A DNA stretch of 64,000 bases, taken from NCBI GenBank assembly GCA_030686995.1, contig CM060709.1, positions 17,203,360 to 17,267,359 on the forward strand, read 5' to 3'. The stretch is from Artemisia argyi. Lineage: Eukaryota; Streptophyta; Magnoliopsida; Asterales; Asteraceae. The position numbers and the translations under genes were made by a program. Positions 11,572 to 23,176 of the stretch are shown here, piece after piece (positions within the stretch are counted from its first letter, which is position 1; each line of letters begins with the position of its first letter). The notes under the pieces are model-generated. The model was given only the letters and a program-made list of their open reading frames with translations, was not told the origin of the DNA and did not search any database.

Positions 11572-11675
11572 AGTGGCATCAGAGCTAACCGGGGGCGAAT
11601 CGTGGAGTTTTTGGGTGAAAAAATTATGTTTTTGGGTGAAAAAAATGGATCTGGTACTGTTCATAAAAAAAATTT

Positions 11676-12141
11676 CGAGTTAGAAAAATGTTATCGAGTT
11701 AGCATGTTGTCTATCGAGTTTGGATCCATTTTCTAACGAGTTAGCATGTTTTCTTATCGAGTTAGGATCCATTTCTTATCGAGTTAGCAAGTTTGTTTAT
11801 CGAGTTAGGATCCTGTGTTTCAGAGGCTATCGAGTTAGGATACATGTTTATCGAGTTTGGATACATGGTTACCGAGTTTGAAAAAAATATTCTACCGAGT
11901 TTGAGCTGATACCGAGTTAGGGTTGATGTTTTTCGAGTTAGGGTTGATACCGAGTTTGGAATGATACCGAGTTTGGTCATGTTCTGCGTATGCTTCATAT
12001 GGTTGCCGAGTTAGGCATGGCTCAACCTTATCGCATGTCGAGTAAGGATATTTGTGACTACTTACGAAGCGAAACACTGCCCAAATTTTCTTAACATTAC
12101 CGAGTTTGATAACTTTACCGAGTTAGGGACATTATCGAGTT
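11676..12141 (+). repeat. CGAGTT(A/T) word array in Copia leader
   Basis: About 20 occurrences of CGAGTTAG or CGAGTTTG in about 465 bases, at irregular spacing of 13-40 bases. Most are preceded by TAT or AC and followed by GATCC, CATG or GGTT. The array starts about 100 bases after the primer site, in the untranslated leader. It is too irregular for a simple tandem repeat and far too frequent for chance in AT-rich DNA. Confidence 0.8.
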
Positions 12142-12149
12142 AGCCAAAA

Positions 12150-13535
12150 AAAATGGCGGGAAAATTTGAGTAAAATTTATTTTTGAGAGGAGACTAAACG
12201 TTCAATTTTTACGCGAGATTCAAAATTTGGTATAACGCTGAAAATTTTGGCCAAAAATTCAAATTTTTAGGCTAAAATTCAAATTTTTTCGGTAAAATTT
12301 TACGTAAAAATTTTTTATACTCAAATTTTTCAGGTAACCTTTGTATTGTATTTCATAGTGATTTCCAAATTATGGGCGAGAAAATATTCCAATTTTATAT
12401 TTGGAGGGAAAATACGAAATCACTATGAATCACCCGAAATAGAATTTCAAGCTTCACCAAAACACACCACGGATTGCTTAAACGATCCTGATCAAGAATC
12501 AGAATCAAATGACAACGGCTAGTATCGGATATTTGTGAATATGGGGATAATTCGTTATTATTTATTCGGGTTTGAAGTAACGTTTTACGGGCGCGTGTAC
12601 TTATTTCATCTTCTTTCTTTCTTCACTTCCGCGAAGATGACTTGTTTGGGCATATATTATTAGTGACGAAGACTTGGATATCTAGTTACTTTTGTGATTC
12701 TTTCTCTCTATACTCACAAAGTAGCTATCACTTTAAGGAGTTACGTTGTAGTGCTCAGTGTCTCACGTAGTTGAGGATATGTCAAGATGGACTGTGCTTA
12801 TTACACTTCTTTAGGGGTATATGGTACACCGTTCTTAGTCACAAGGATAGTACAAGCTTAAGTCACAAGTCTGAGGAATTTTACTTCATTCTCAAGTTCG
12901 TCATATCGGGTTATTTTCATATGGGGTTACTACAAGAGCCGTTTTTTATTCAGAGGTTGATAAAGAGTACGAAAATTTCAAATGGTATTGTTAGTAGATT
13001 GGGTTTATCGACATCTTCTCACGGGCTTATGTGATTTATGATAAAGTGCTTTCAGTTAATACTTCATGTACACAATGTTATGCTGATTCCGATGAGATCG
13101 CAATCATCAGGGGAGAGAAATGTGTACATCGAGGACGCACAACAAGTTCACGTGATCGGGCTTAATGATTTATGAAATGATTTGTGTCGGAGATTGGTTT
13201 ATTCTATATCCTTATCCTCTCAACTTTTTCTACGTACTTCTACCTTATCCACCTTCACCAATTTCGGACAACAAATTCAAGATGATCGGTGTTTCAACTT
13301 GTTACTTTGGTGTTATCATTTCATGTGTACGTTATGGACTAATTTGCTTTACGCAAGATAACTGGAATGCATTTGGTGAGATGAAGATGTTGATATTCAG
13401 TTCCCCCGAATGGACAATCTTGAAGAAGGTCGAGTCTACAGTCTGTTCTACATTTTCCGCTGCGTGTTTGAAGACTAAAGACGGTTTGCATTTGAGTATC
13501 AAAAGACTTCTTCAATTTCAGGGCATTCATCAGAA
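12150..13535 (+). other. Interior of small Copia element, no ORF supported
   Basis: The longest open stretch (13165-13566) has no recognisable domain and runs into the Sirevirus LTR. I see no gag zinc knuckle, protease, integrase or RT motif. The remaining interior (22935-23176) holds purine-rich tracts (GGGGGAGAG near 22943 and GGGGACAG before the 3' LTR) that can serve as polypurine tract. Confidence 0.6.
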
Positions 13536-13540
13536 AGGTT

Positions 13541-14870
13541 TGTGGAAAACTAGAAGGGGGGGTTGAATAGTTTTACGTCCTTTTAAAATTTATAAGCACA
13601 AGTTTGTTTTAAAAAACTTCGATTCTGATTTATATGAATTCAATACTTGCACTATATGAACAATTGTATAATAACTAACTAACAAAACTAATATAGTAAA
13701 GGTAAATAAATAAGTAATGAGAAGAGTTAGAAAGATCAAACCACAACACAAGGATTTATAGTGGTTCGGCTACAAGGACACCTTCCTTGTTCCTACTCCA
13801 CTCCCCGAGTCACCTACACGAGAGTTTTCTTCACTATGTCAACAAACTCCCTTATGGCGGAGAAAACCGTACACACCAATATTCACACCAATTTACACAC
13901 CAATCTACACACCAATCTACACACCAATCTTCACACCAATCTACACACCAATCTTCTTCACACCTAACTTTTACACACCAATCTTCTACACACCTTCTTC
14001 TACACACCAATCTTCTACGCACCTTCTTCTATACACCAATCTTCACAACTATCCTACTTCACTACTAATCAACTTCTACTATCTACACAACTTCTATATC
14101 TTCTAAACAAATAATAACAAGCACAACACAATATTCACAAATGAATATATATACACTATACACAACAACTCTTCAACACTTCTTGAACTTGGTTGTAGAG
14201 AGTTCTTCTTTTGCACTTAGAACGAGAGTGGATGATGAGGGATTAAATCACTTGAAACAAGGATTAATATACAAATGATCAAAGGGTTTTTGATGAGTTT
14301 TAGATGATTGTAGATCTGAAAATTTCGTGCAAAAGGTGAGGAAAAATTCCAGAATTAAGGTGGTATTTATAGGGGAAGAAATCTGACAGTTTCTGACAGG
14401 GGAGCCTGGCCGGTCCCCTTAAAGCATGGCCGGCCCCCTTAAAATTAAGGGGACCGCCCCTTATAATTAAGGGGGCCGCCCAACTGTAACGGCCAGAAAA
14501 CTTGTCTTTTAGTGGGGAAAGTTTATTTGGTGAAAAACTAACTGATTTTGGTTAAATGTTTGAAATCATATATTTAGTATGATTAAAACATTTTTCCTTA
14601 TTACCAAAAGTGTTTTTCAAAAATATATAATAAGATTATATAATTAAATAAACTTTGTATTAGTTAATTAAATACCCCTTTGATCATGAGATGTATTAAG
14701 CACTTGTTTATCCATACCTTAAGTGATTAAGTTGGATATAATGATATAGACTAGCTTAATACTTGTTTACGTAGTAATCAAACGATTGACGAGTTTACAT
14801 TTTGTGATCGTCAAAATATAGAGATATTGAAAAATATAAATAACGTTTTCATACATTATTTATGTCAACA
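13541..14870 (-). repeat. 3' LTR of the Sirevirus-like element
   Basis: 1330 bases. It includes a run of ACACACCAATCT-type repeats at about 13870-14050, longer than in the partner LTR and accounting for most of the length difference. A pair of hairpins lies at 14404-14481, and a minus-strand TATA box (CCCCTATAAATACC) at 14364-14377. Confidence 0.92.
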
Positions 14871-15035
14871 ATCTCCCCCTTTTTGATGATTACAAAATTT
14901 AAACTCATTAGTCGAAAATTAATCTATATACAAGTATTAGAGTGAGTTTATATCACTTCTCCCCCTTTTTGTGAGCATCAAAAAGGTTATCCCGTGTTAA
15001 TGGAAGCTCCCCCTTGATGTAAGCTCCCCCTCGTT
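14871..15035 (-). promoter_or_regulatory. Multiple polypurine tracts
   Basis: Read on minus, four G-rich purine tracts (AAAAAGGGGGAG or GGGGGAGC) lie within 165 bases of the 3' LTR, at about 14873, 14960, 15007 and 15025. Repeated polypurine tracts at this place are characteristic of Sireviruses. They would prime plus-strand DNA synthesis. Confidence 0.75.
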
Positions 15036-15337
15036 TTGAGGCCAAAAGGAATCGAGAAATGGATATCTTGCAAAAATATTTAGTAGCAAGCAACATATAT
15101 ATGTATATAGCATGCAAAAATATAGACTAAACATAACCATATCATTAATCAAGTGAAAATAATACATCAAGCATTACATCAACAAATGAAACAAGTAATG
15201 CTACAACCAACAAAAGCCTTTAAAGGCTTACAATCATCATAGAAATAATAAACCAAGTCTCAAACATGAGAGTCTTCTCTAGAGCTTGCCATCCAAAAAG
15301 GTTTAACACAATTTTATTTGTGAAACACCAAGCATGT

Positions 15338-15937
15338 TTAATTGGGAGGAATTGATGGTGAACATGGGGATGGTGATGGTGGAGGTGTGTTTGTTGATGG
15401 TGGTGGGGGTGTTGTGTTTGTTGTTGGTGGTTGATGCAACATGTTTTCAATATGAGAAAACATGTATTGGATCTCATCTCTTAATCCGAACACAATTGTT
15501 CGGTTGTGAATGCAACAAAGGCAAGTGTCTCCATGAGCTTCAAGTAAGCTCCATGGGACGGGGTTATAGGTTGGTGGGTTGATAGGAGATGATGAGAAAT
15601 GTGCATCAAGAGGTGTTAATGGTGATAATGAGAGGGTTAATGCAAGGGTGGAGTGTTCATTGGTAGGTTGTGATGTTTGAACCATTGGTGGAGAAGATAA
15701 GTGGGTGTTTATGTAGTCATTAATGGATGAAGTGGATGGTATGGAGGAAGTAGAATGTCCATTTGTTGAGGGTGTTTTGGAGGGTGCATTTGGGGCACTA
15801 GGAGATGAACATTGAGGTTGTGGTGATGGGGTGGTGTTGTCTTCATTTGTAAGATCAATGAAGAGTTGTTTGGGTGTTATAATGACAAGTTTTTGTTTCT
15901 TGGCATTGTTTGAATGGGTGGTTCTTGGTGATGACAT
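15338..15937 (-). CDS. Sirevirus ORF3, Ser/Pro/Thr-rich protein (199 aa)
   Basis: An open frame of 199 codons, rich in Ser, Pro, Thr and Asn. It has a short basic start (about residues 11-18, AKKQKLVI), a cysteine pair (CLCC) near residue 150 and a Pro/Thr-rich tail. No known domain was recognised. A minus-strand TATA box (ACTATATAATC, 15993-16003) lies about 55 bases upstream of the ATG, and the hairpin pair at 16145-16221 lies about 210 bases upstream. It is the last ORF before the polypurine tracts. Low complexity makes the frame less certain than gag. Confidence 0.5.
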   Translation of the reverse strand: MSSPRTTHSNNAKKQKLVIITPKQLFIDLTNEDNTTPSPQPQCSSPSAPNAPSKTPSTNGHSTSSIPSTSSINDYINTHLSSPPMVQTSQPTNEHSTLALTLSLSPLTPLDAHFSSSPINPPTYNPVPWSLLEAHGDTCLCCIHNRTIVFGLRDEIQYMFSHIENMLHQPPTTNTTPPPPSTNTPPPSPSPCSPSIPPN

Positions 15938-15991
15938 GATGATGGTTTTTGAGTGATGAGGATGATGAATTATGAATTAAACATGAATGGG

Positions 15992-16221
15992 ATTATATAG
16001 TGGGAAAACATGTTTAGAAGTGGAATTATTTTGAAATTGTAATGTTATATTCCAAAATCAGTTTGGTTTTTAAGAGTAATGATAGCTGGGACTAGCAAAA
16101 GGGATCACATGATGCAAAAGAAAACAGTGTAAAAACTGTTTCAGATGGCCAGTACCCTTAAATGGTGGCTGGTCCCCTTAATTTTAAGGGGGCCGCCCTT
16201 TATGATTTAAGGGGGCCGCCC
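15992..16221 (-). promoter_or_regulatory. Internal promoter-like region before ORF3
   Basis: Contains, on minus, the hairpin pair built on TTAAGGGGGCC / GGTCCCCTTAA (16145-16221) and then a TATATAA box at about 15995. The same order (hairpins, then TATA) is found in this element's LTR, which suggests the internal ORF has a promoter made from similar parts. Confidence 0.5.
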
Positions 16222-16546
16222 ATCTGACGACCCAGAAACCAAAAATTTTCAAAAATTTTCTGGAAAGATGTTATGTTCTGGTTTGAATGTGCAGCAAGCT
16301 CAATTTGGACATTTCACATTTGTTTTGGTTTATTAGAAAGCATACATGTCATATAGTTATATAACCATTAACTAATCATGCAAACATATATATAGATCAA
16401 GAGAAACATGCATAAAAATATCAAAGACAATCAAGTTATCATCCTAAACACATATTCAAATAACAAGTATTTCCGAATAAACTTCGGACAAATAGCACAC
16501 AAGACATAAAAATAAAACATTGTTAAACAAACATAATCCGACCATA

Positions 16547-17751
16547 TCATTTCTTTTTCTTCCCGAAGATACCCTTCAAAGTCTTCCCAATAGATTTGAA
16601 GCCACCTCTAACTTCTTCGTGCAAGCTCTTTTGTCTTCTAAGCATCTCGGTAGTTCGTTCATGAAGCACTTCTTCAGTTTGATCACTTGGAGATGGAGTA
16701 GAATAGTTGGGATAGTCAAGATCCTCTAAATTGTCAACGAACTCAGAAAACGAAGGGGTACTAGCATCATCGATGTTTTCCTCCTCATCGTCATCATCTT
16801 GCCTTGAGGATGATCCATGAAAGCTATGACGACGAGGTTTACCCTTGTCACTTCGAGTTCGTCGAGCTTGTTTTAGAGCGAGAGTACGTAGAGTGGGGTA
16901 GATGGACTCATAAATACTATTGTCAAGATCGGGGTAGTACTCGATAACATGACGATAGATACGAGTAAGGAACATTCCATATGGAAGGTTGGCTTTGGGA
17001 GTTTTTCTAGCACACTCAATCCGTTTGATAAAGAAGTAGGCCAAATTGTACGGCTTTTCGACAGCTATACAATACAACATGTGAGCAAGGCTAGCCGGGA
17101 GATGGTCCCGGTGACCTCCAGTACCAAACGCATTCTCACGAATGAGTTCTTCCCAACGCTTCATGTGTGGGCTTAATTCTTTGAGGAGAAGTTGGTATGG
17201 AGAAATTTGAACGTTTTTGGATTTTATTTTTCGACTTGTGGTGGTACGATCTATACCAAGGACTTGACGAATTTCGTCGGGATGAGGAATTTCGTCGAGA
17301 TATGGACCGAAGGTGGTCGATAGCGATTAAGAGATTCGAGGTCCCACTCGTTTGAGAAAACGGCTTGACCTCTAAATGGAATTTGGAGGATATGACCAAA
17401 TTGTTCGAGAGTTAGGGTGATAAATTCATTTTGAATCATGAAAGAGATGGTGATGAAACCAAGATCATTGGTTTGGACGGTGACTTGGCTATAGAAATCC
17501 ATAATGAAGCGAGGAATAATAGGTTCATTTATTTCATAAAGACAATTGAAGTTGATGCTTGAAAACAAGCGATTTATGTACTCGGATTGAGCAAAAGCAA
17601 GATCTACTACACGTCCCTCATGAATATTTCTATCTTCAATTTGACGATAGATAAGTCCAATGGAAGGAGATGTGGTAGGGAGTTGAGAAACTTTGGGAAT
17701 GTAGTTTTTAGTGTGAGAAAGATCTTCGGTAATTGCTTTGGGCATTTTCAC
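16547..17751 (-). pseudogene. Sirevirus ORF2, 'putative plant transposon protein' type, one frameshift
   Basis: Starts at the ATG at 17745 (MPKAITEDL). The first part (to about 17310) contains FIMDFYSQVTV, QNEFITLTLEQFGHILQIPF. A single frameshift near 17290-17320 leads to DEIPHPDEIRQVLGIDR and then LLKELSPHMKRWEELIREN, PASLAHMLYC, KPYNLAYFFIKRIE, LPYGMFLTRIYRHVIEYYP, an acidic stretch and a basic C-end (FGKKKK). The LPYGM.LTR.. and YNLAYFI.KR motifs are those of the plant retroelement family called 'putative plant transposon protein', found at envelope-like positions of some retrotransposons. Function unknown. On minus it lies downstream of gag, where pol would be. Confidence 0.7.
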
Positions 17752-18635
17752 CTAAACACATCAACAATTCAAAAAGACCAAAATAAATATAAAGAAAGAT
17801 AAAAGTACATGTTTATTGTTAAGGCTTATGTTGGAACGTAAACATACTTCGTCACTAATCCTAAGAAGTAGATTACCATGTTCCTTAATGTTGTTTTTAA
17901 CTCGTTCTAGATATATTTTACGAAGTTTAATGGGTGGTTATGGACAAATCCAAACGCCCTTTGAACATCTATATATATCATGAAATTTGCTAGATTTACA
18001 TTAGATTGTAAAACTAGCTATTTCTTGCGAGTTTCTTATGCATGTAATTTGTTTTTGAAAAAGATGGTTTGTATTTTTACTAAAAATGTCATTTTTAGTA
18101 ATAAACCAAACGCTTCCTTAACTATTGACTTATAACTCAAGTGCATCAATATACATATGAATTATATATCTTGACGAGTTCGATAAACAGTTTTAAGGTT
18201 TATAATTATAACAAAGTTTAATAAAAATTATAATGACTATGTTTCAATATTATTTGGACATAATCCAAACACCCCTATATTGTGAACCAATATAATTTTT
18301 CTTATTCGAAAAATGTAATTTCAAGTTTTACAAGTTACAAAAGTATAATGTGATTAGTTTTAACACGTTTTCAAATCATTATTCAACAATGAGTTTACTA
18401 AAATTTTTGAAAAGGAGTGTATAAAATTTTTCAAAAATTTTCGACATGATAGTTTATAATAACTAGTTTCTAGTGTTGATTAATCATCCTAATCCTAGGG
18501 GAAGCATTTGGTTATGGAGTTTTAAGGCTTAATTCGAAAGAAATTATGAAATTTGACGAATTTTATAAAACATGCATAATCATGAGTATGATCAAATAAG
18601 ATGAAATTAGATGAAATGTGTTATGAAAAACTTAC
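17752..18635 (-). other. Probable 5'-UTR intron of ORF2
   Basis: On minus the sequence CTTATT|GTAAGT at 18635 is a strong donor and TGTGTTTAG|GTGAAAATG at 17752 a good acceptor just before the ORF2 ATG. The 884 bases between are AT-rich and non-coding. The upstream exon would run to about 18820, next to the hairpins at 18825-18903. An intron ahead of the ORF suggests a separate or spliced transcript. Splicing is inferred from motifs only. Confidence 0.5.
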
Positions 18636-18824
18636 AATAAGTAATGGTGATTGTGTTAGATGAATTTGCCCTTTGCGAATTAACCCGAATTATGTGATTT
18701 GGAAGTGATTTGAGAGGTTTTTGGGTTTTGGTTTTCGTCACAGCAGAAGCAGTGGAAGGGGTGTATGAAAAAGTGGAGTGTTTGGCAAAAGGAAGAAAGG
18801 GAAAAACGGGCTTGAGCTCTCAGA

Positions 18825-18903
18825 GGGCCGGTCCCCTTAAACATTAAGGGGGCCGCCCTTGTATTTGCTGCCGGTCCCCTTAAACATTAAGGGGGCCACC
18901 CTT
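18825..18903. repeat. Hairpin pair upstream of ORF2
   Basis: Two copies of GGTCCCCTTAAACATTAAGGGGGCC-like hairpins (stem CCCCTTAA / TTAAGGGG), matching the LTR copies at 14404-14481 and 22460-22540 and the internal copy at 16145-16221. Confidence 0.85.
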
Positions 18904-18949
18904 AAAATTTTAATTTTTCAAGTTTTGGTTTCTGGAACGAACAAGAAAA

Positions 18950-18953
<4 letters not shown>

Positions 18954-19006
<53 letters not shown>

Positions 19007-19165
19007 TAGATTTATATTTAATCAAAAATACGTTGAGGAATATACGCACGAGAGGAATTACTTGACATTCTTTACTTGACATTATGTCAGTAAAATTTTC
19101 TTGGTCGTTTCGGATGAAATTCATCAAGTTGTCAAGCAAACGAGACAGTTGTGGAAGGATTATAA

Positions 19166-19243
<78 letters not shown>

Positions 19244-19473
19244 ATGGGCTTATAAGACGAGAACATATGAGGGAGACGTATGCAACGGAAGCCGGGAGTT
19301 TGTTTCATCCATAGATTTTTCGACTCATCTCACTTCATCAGCATGAGTGTTGATTGAACATTAAAGTTCAATAAGGCAAATGGGGAAAAGAAATGTTCGT
19401 AAACGAACAATCTCTAGTTCTAGAAAATCAACAAATGAATTTCCTAGGTTATAAGATCCTAAATATAGCTAAG

Positions 19474-19541
<68 letters not shown>
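18954..19541. repeat. Three (TA)n tracts in the pol-less segment
   Basis: TA tracts at 18954-19005, 19166-19238 and 19480-19541 lie between the ORF2 hairpins and the end of gag, where protease, integrase and RT would be expected. The sequence between them is AT-rich, without pol motifs. Confidence 0.9.
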
Positions 19542-19546
<5 letters not shown>

Positions 19547-19755
19547 TTAGATATAATATAAAAAAAATAGAGATTAATAAGTCAAGTAAAATCACATAAA
19601 TATAACACACTAAACTAAGCATGCATTTCTAGATAAGGAACTTAAAAGGAAATGTGTACCTTTTGTCTTTAATGCGTTAATCTTCAAGGTCTTCAAGAAG
19701 TAAATCGGACAAGAGGTGACAATGAAAAGTTCCATGTTTGGATGGCGAATATTAT

Positions 19756-21585
19756 TTACGTTGGTGCCCATTGTTTCATTTGTCCAAAGTTATTTGGTCC
19801 GAACATGTTTTGTATTTGACTTGGATGCATATAAGGTGGAAACACTCCCCACGGATTGAAGTTCCACATTTGTTGATTATAGTTAAAGTTTCGTCTATTA
19901 TGGTTTGTTCTTGGTTGAGGTGTTTTAGGTCTAGGATAAGAATTATTTGGTTTCCTAGGTGGTGGAGTTTTAGATCTTGTTTTAGATTTAGATGATCCAA
20001 CTTCGGTTTTTAAAGATGGTTTATAAAATGGTTTTATTTCTTCATTACTAGCGATAGGTATTATTTTATTTTTTATGAGTACATGTTTAGGATTAAGTAT
20101 TGAAGGTTTTGGTTCATTTTCAAATTTAACGTTTTTAGCTCCACTTGTTGAAGATTTAGTTGAGTTAAATCCTAGTCCGGTTTTATCTCCTGATATTCTT
20201 TGAATACTTATAATTTTACTAAGTGAGTTACTACTATTTTCAAATTTATCAAGTTTGCAAATTTCATCCTTAAGTATGTTTTTTTCACTTTTAAGCTCTT
20301 GACATGTTTTACATTCTTCAACAATTTCTTTTCCTTTTTCAAGTTGATGTATTTTAATTTTTAGTTCAAGCACTTCATTTTCTAGTTGGTTGTTTATGTA
20401 TTTTAGTGATTTATTTTTGGCCATAACTAGTTGTCCTATTTTACATAATCTATTGTATTCACTATCTAAATCTTTTTCATCTAATGATAGATTTTCATCA
20501 CTAAAGTATTCGGATTCGGAACGTACCTCACTTGATGATTTGGCCATGAGACACTTTTCATCCTTTGTTGTTTCATTCTCATCTTCATCACTATCACTCC
20601 AAGCACCTCCAACGAATGCTCTTTGATTTTGATCTCTTGTCATCATTGGACATTTTCCAATGAGGTGATTCGGATCACCACACTTGAAACACTTTCTCTC
20701 ATTCTTGCTATACTTGTCATCATTATTCTTTTGAGATGTTCTTCTTTCATCGTGTGGTTGTCTAACGAATCTTCCTCGCCTTTTGAAGAATTTCTTGAAG
20801 TCTCTTACGGCCATGGCATATTCTTCGTCATCGCTTTCGGAAGATGAGCTATCTTCGTTGTTGGATTCCTTTCTAGCTTTCAAGGCGATTGACTTGCTTT
20901 GCTCACGTTTTCCTTTAACCATTTCAGAGTCCTTCTTTATAATTGCTTCGTAGACTTTCAGATTTCCAATTAATTCATCAAGTTGTAGTGTTGACAAATT
21001 CTTTGATTCTTCAATAGCCGTCACTTTAGCTCGCCATTTTGGGTGAAGAGCTCTAAGAAATTTCCTAACAAAATTCTTACTAGAGAAATTCTCATCAAGT
21101 GCTTTTAAACTTGTGATGATAGTGTTAAATCTAGCAAAAGCATTATCAATTGATTCCTCTTCCGGAATCGTGAATTGCTCATATTGTTGAACAAGTAGAT
21201 CTATTTTGTTATCTTTGACTTGATTATTACCTTGGTGAGTTATTAATAAAGAGTTCCAAATTTCTTTTGCGGTTTCACACATAAAGATCCTTTCGTACTC
21301 TTTACGTGGTAGCGCATTATAAATAACCATTTTTGCTTCATTATTTTTAGCAAGTTTTCTTTTTAAATCATCATTTTGTTTTTCAAAAGGTACAATTTCA
21401 TCTTTCTTAGTTTCGGGGTTATTTTGAATAGGTAAAAAATCACCATTGGTAATAATATGCCAAAGATCTAGATCTTTTGATTTCACATAAGTTTCGAATC
21501 GATTTTTCCAATATAAAAATCCATCACTTTCAAATAGTGGTGGTCTTTGCATAGATTGCCCTTCTAAATATTTTTCAGATTCCAT
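19756..21585 (-). CDS. Sirevirus-like Gag polyprotein (609 aa)
   Basis: An intact 609-codon frame. The N-terminus ([33 protein letters not shown]) and the middle ([52 protein letters not shown]) are the Copia gag (UBN2-type) pattern. A CCHC zinc knuckle, [15 protein letters not shown], sits near residue 300. A coiled-coil stretch follows ([20 protein letters not shown]), then a basic Pro-rich tail ending [11 protein letters not shown]. It forms the capsid-like particle and binds RNA. The ATG lies about 50 bases downstream of the primer site. The frame ends cleanly with no pol fusion; in autonomous relatives pol continues here. Confidence 0.9.
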   Translation of the reverse strand: MESEKYLEGQSMQRPPLFESDGFLYWKNRFETYVKSKDLDLWHIITNGDFLPIQNNPETKKDEIVPFEKQNDDLKRKLAKNNEAKMVIYNALPRKEYERIFMCETAKEIWNSLLITHQGNNQVKDNKIDLLVQQYEQFTIPEEESIDNAFARFNTIITSLKALDENFSSKNFVRKFLRALHPKWRAKVTAIEESKNLSTLQLDELIGNLKVYEAIIKKDSEMVKGKREQSKSIALKARKESNNEDSSSSESDDEEYAMAVRDFKKFFKRRGRFVRQPHDERRTSQKNNDDKYSKNERKCFKCGDPNHLIGKCPMMTRDQNQRAFVGGAWSDSDEDENETTKDEKCLMAKSSSEVRSESEYFSDENLSLDEKDLDSEYNRLCKIGQLVMAKNKSLKYINNQLENEVLELKIKIHQLEKGKEIVEECKTCQELKSEKNILKDEICKLDKFENSSNSLSKIISIQRISGDKTGLGFNSTKSSTSGAKNVKFENEPKPSILNPKHVLIKNKIIPIASNEEIKPFYKPSLKTEVGSSKSKTRSKTPPPRKPNNSYPRPKTPQPRTNHNRRNFNYNQQMWNFNPWGVFPPYMHPSQIQNMFGPNNFGQMKQWAPT

Positions 21586-21636
21586 AGATCGTTACAAGTT
21601 TTAAAATACAATATATTTTAAAAATCTTGCTAGACG

Positions 21637-21650
21637 TGGCTCTGATACCA
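21637..21650 (-). other. Primer-binding site of the Sirevirus-like element
   Basis: On plus TGGCTCTGATACCA, the reverse complement of TGGTATCAGAGCCA, complementary to the initiator tRNA-Met 3' end. It lies two bases inside the LTR at 21653 and fixes the element's orientation as minus. Confidence 0.9.
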
Positions 21651-21652
21651 AT

Positions 21653-22929
21653 TGTGGAAAACTAGAAGGGGGGGTTGAATAGTTTTACGTCCTTTTAAAA
21701 TTTATAAGCACAAGTTTGTTTTAAAAAACTTCGATTCTGATTTATGTGAATTCAATACTTGCACTATATGAACAATTGTATAATAACTAACTAACAAAAC
21801 TAATATAGTAAAGGTAAATAAATAAGTAATGAGAAGAGTTAGAAAGATCAAACCACAACACAAGGATTTATAGTGGTTCGGCTACAAGGACACCTTCCTT
21901 GTTCCTACTCCACTCCCCGAGTCACCTACTCGAGAGTTTTCTTCACTATGTCAACAAACTCCCTTATGGCGGAGAAAACCGTACACACCAATATTCACAC
22001 CAATTTACACACCAATCTTCACACCAATCTACACACCAATCTTCTTCACACCTAGCTTTTACACACCAATCTTCTACACACCTTCTTCTACACACCAATC
22101 TTCACAACTATCCTACTTCACTACTAATCAACTTCTACTATCTACACAACTTCTATATCTTCTAAACAAATAATAACAAGCACAACACAATATTCACAAA
22201 TGAATATATATATACTATACACAACAACTCTTCAACACTTCTTGAACTTGGTTGTAGAGAGTTCTTCTTTTGCACTTAGAATGAGAGTGGATGATGAGGG
22301 ATTAAATCACTTGAAACAAGGATTAATATACAAATGATCAAAGGGTTTTTGATGAGTTTTAGATGATTGTAGATTTGAAAATTTCGTGCAAAAGGTGAGG
22401 AAAAATTCCAGAATTAAGGTGGTATTTATAGGGGAAGAAATCTGACAGTTTCTGACAGGGGAGCCTGGCCGGTCCCCTTAAAGCATGGCCGGCCCCCTTA
22501 AAATTAAGGGGACCGCCCCTTATAATTAAGGGGGCCGCCCAACTGTAACGGCCAGAAAACTTGTCTTTTAGTGGGGAAAGTTTATTTGGTGAAAAACTAA
22601 CTGATTTTGGTTAAATGTTTGAAATCATATATTTAGTATGATTAAAACATTTTTCCTTATTACCAAAAGTGTTTTTCAAAAATATATAATAAGATTATAT
22701 AATTAAATAAACTTTGTATTAGTTAATTAAATACCTCTTTGATCATGAGATGTATTAAGCACTTATTTATCCATACCTTAAGTGATTAAGTTGGATATAA
22801 TGATATAGACTAGCTTAATACTTGTTTACGTAGTAATCAAACGATTGACGAGTTTACATTTTGTGATCGTCAAAATATAGAGATATTGAAAAATATAAAT
22901 AACGTTTTCATACATTATTTATGTCAACA
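21653..22929 (-). repeat. 5' LTR of the Sirevirus-like element
   Basis: 1277 bases. On minus the promoter order is hairpin pair (22460-22540), then TATA box CCCCTATAAATACC (about 22421-22434). Differences from the 3' LTR include a handful of substitutions and a shorter ACACACCAATCT repeat run (about 21990-22100). Confidence 0.92.
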
Positions 22930-23176
22930 AGGTTGTCAGTTTGGGGGAGAGCACTAATTAGGGGAGAGTGTCAAGCCAGATTTAATCCCTAATTAGATTT
23001 GCTCACATTGTTCTTCTGCAAGTAAAGAGATGGCAGCTGAGAAGATTCAGGAAGCTGAATCAATCAATGAAGTTTGAAGACCACTCTCAGAGCTGCTGCG
23101 CTTATGTTTTGTATTCAATTTTACTTGTAGGGAACGTTGTAAGCTATTCCCATATAACATCACTTTGGGGACAGAT

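Larger units (their letters stand above)
13541..22929 (-). mobile_element. Sirevirus-like Copia element with gag, no pol, two extra ORFs
   Basis: LTRs at 13541-14870 and 21653-22929 (TGTGG ... CAACA) are flanked by a perfect AGGTT duplication (13536-13540, 22930-22934). The primer site (reverse complement of TGGTATCAGAGCCA) lies at 21637-21650, so the element reads on minus. Several AAAGGGGGAG-type polypurine tracts precede its 3' LTR, a Sirevirus hallmark. The order on minus is LTR, intact gag (609 aa), a pol-less stretch with three (TA)n tracts, a spliced second ORF, a third ORF, polypurine tracts, LTR. The extra ORFs sit where Sireviruses carry envelope-like genes. By eye the LTRs differ at under 1 percent apart from a repeat-number change, so this is the youngest layer of the nest. 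Confidence 0.88.

Noticed and set aside
13870..14050. Regular ACACACCAATCT repeats resembling a repeat-spacer array
   Set aside because: Units are adjacent with no unique spacers, lie in an LTR and differ in number between the two LTRs. Not CRISPR, which is not expected in a plant nucleus.
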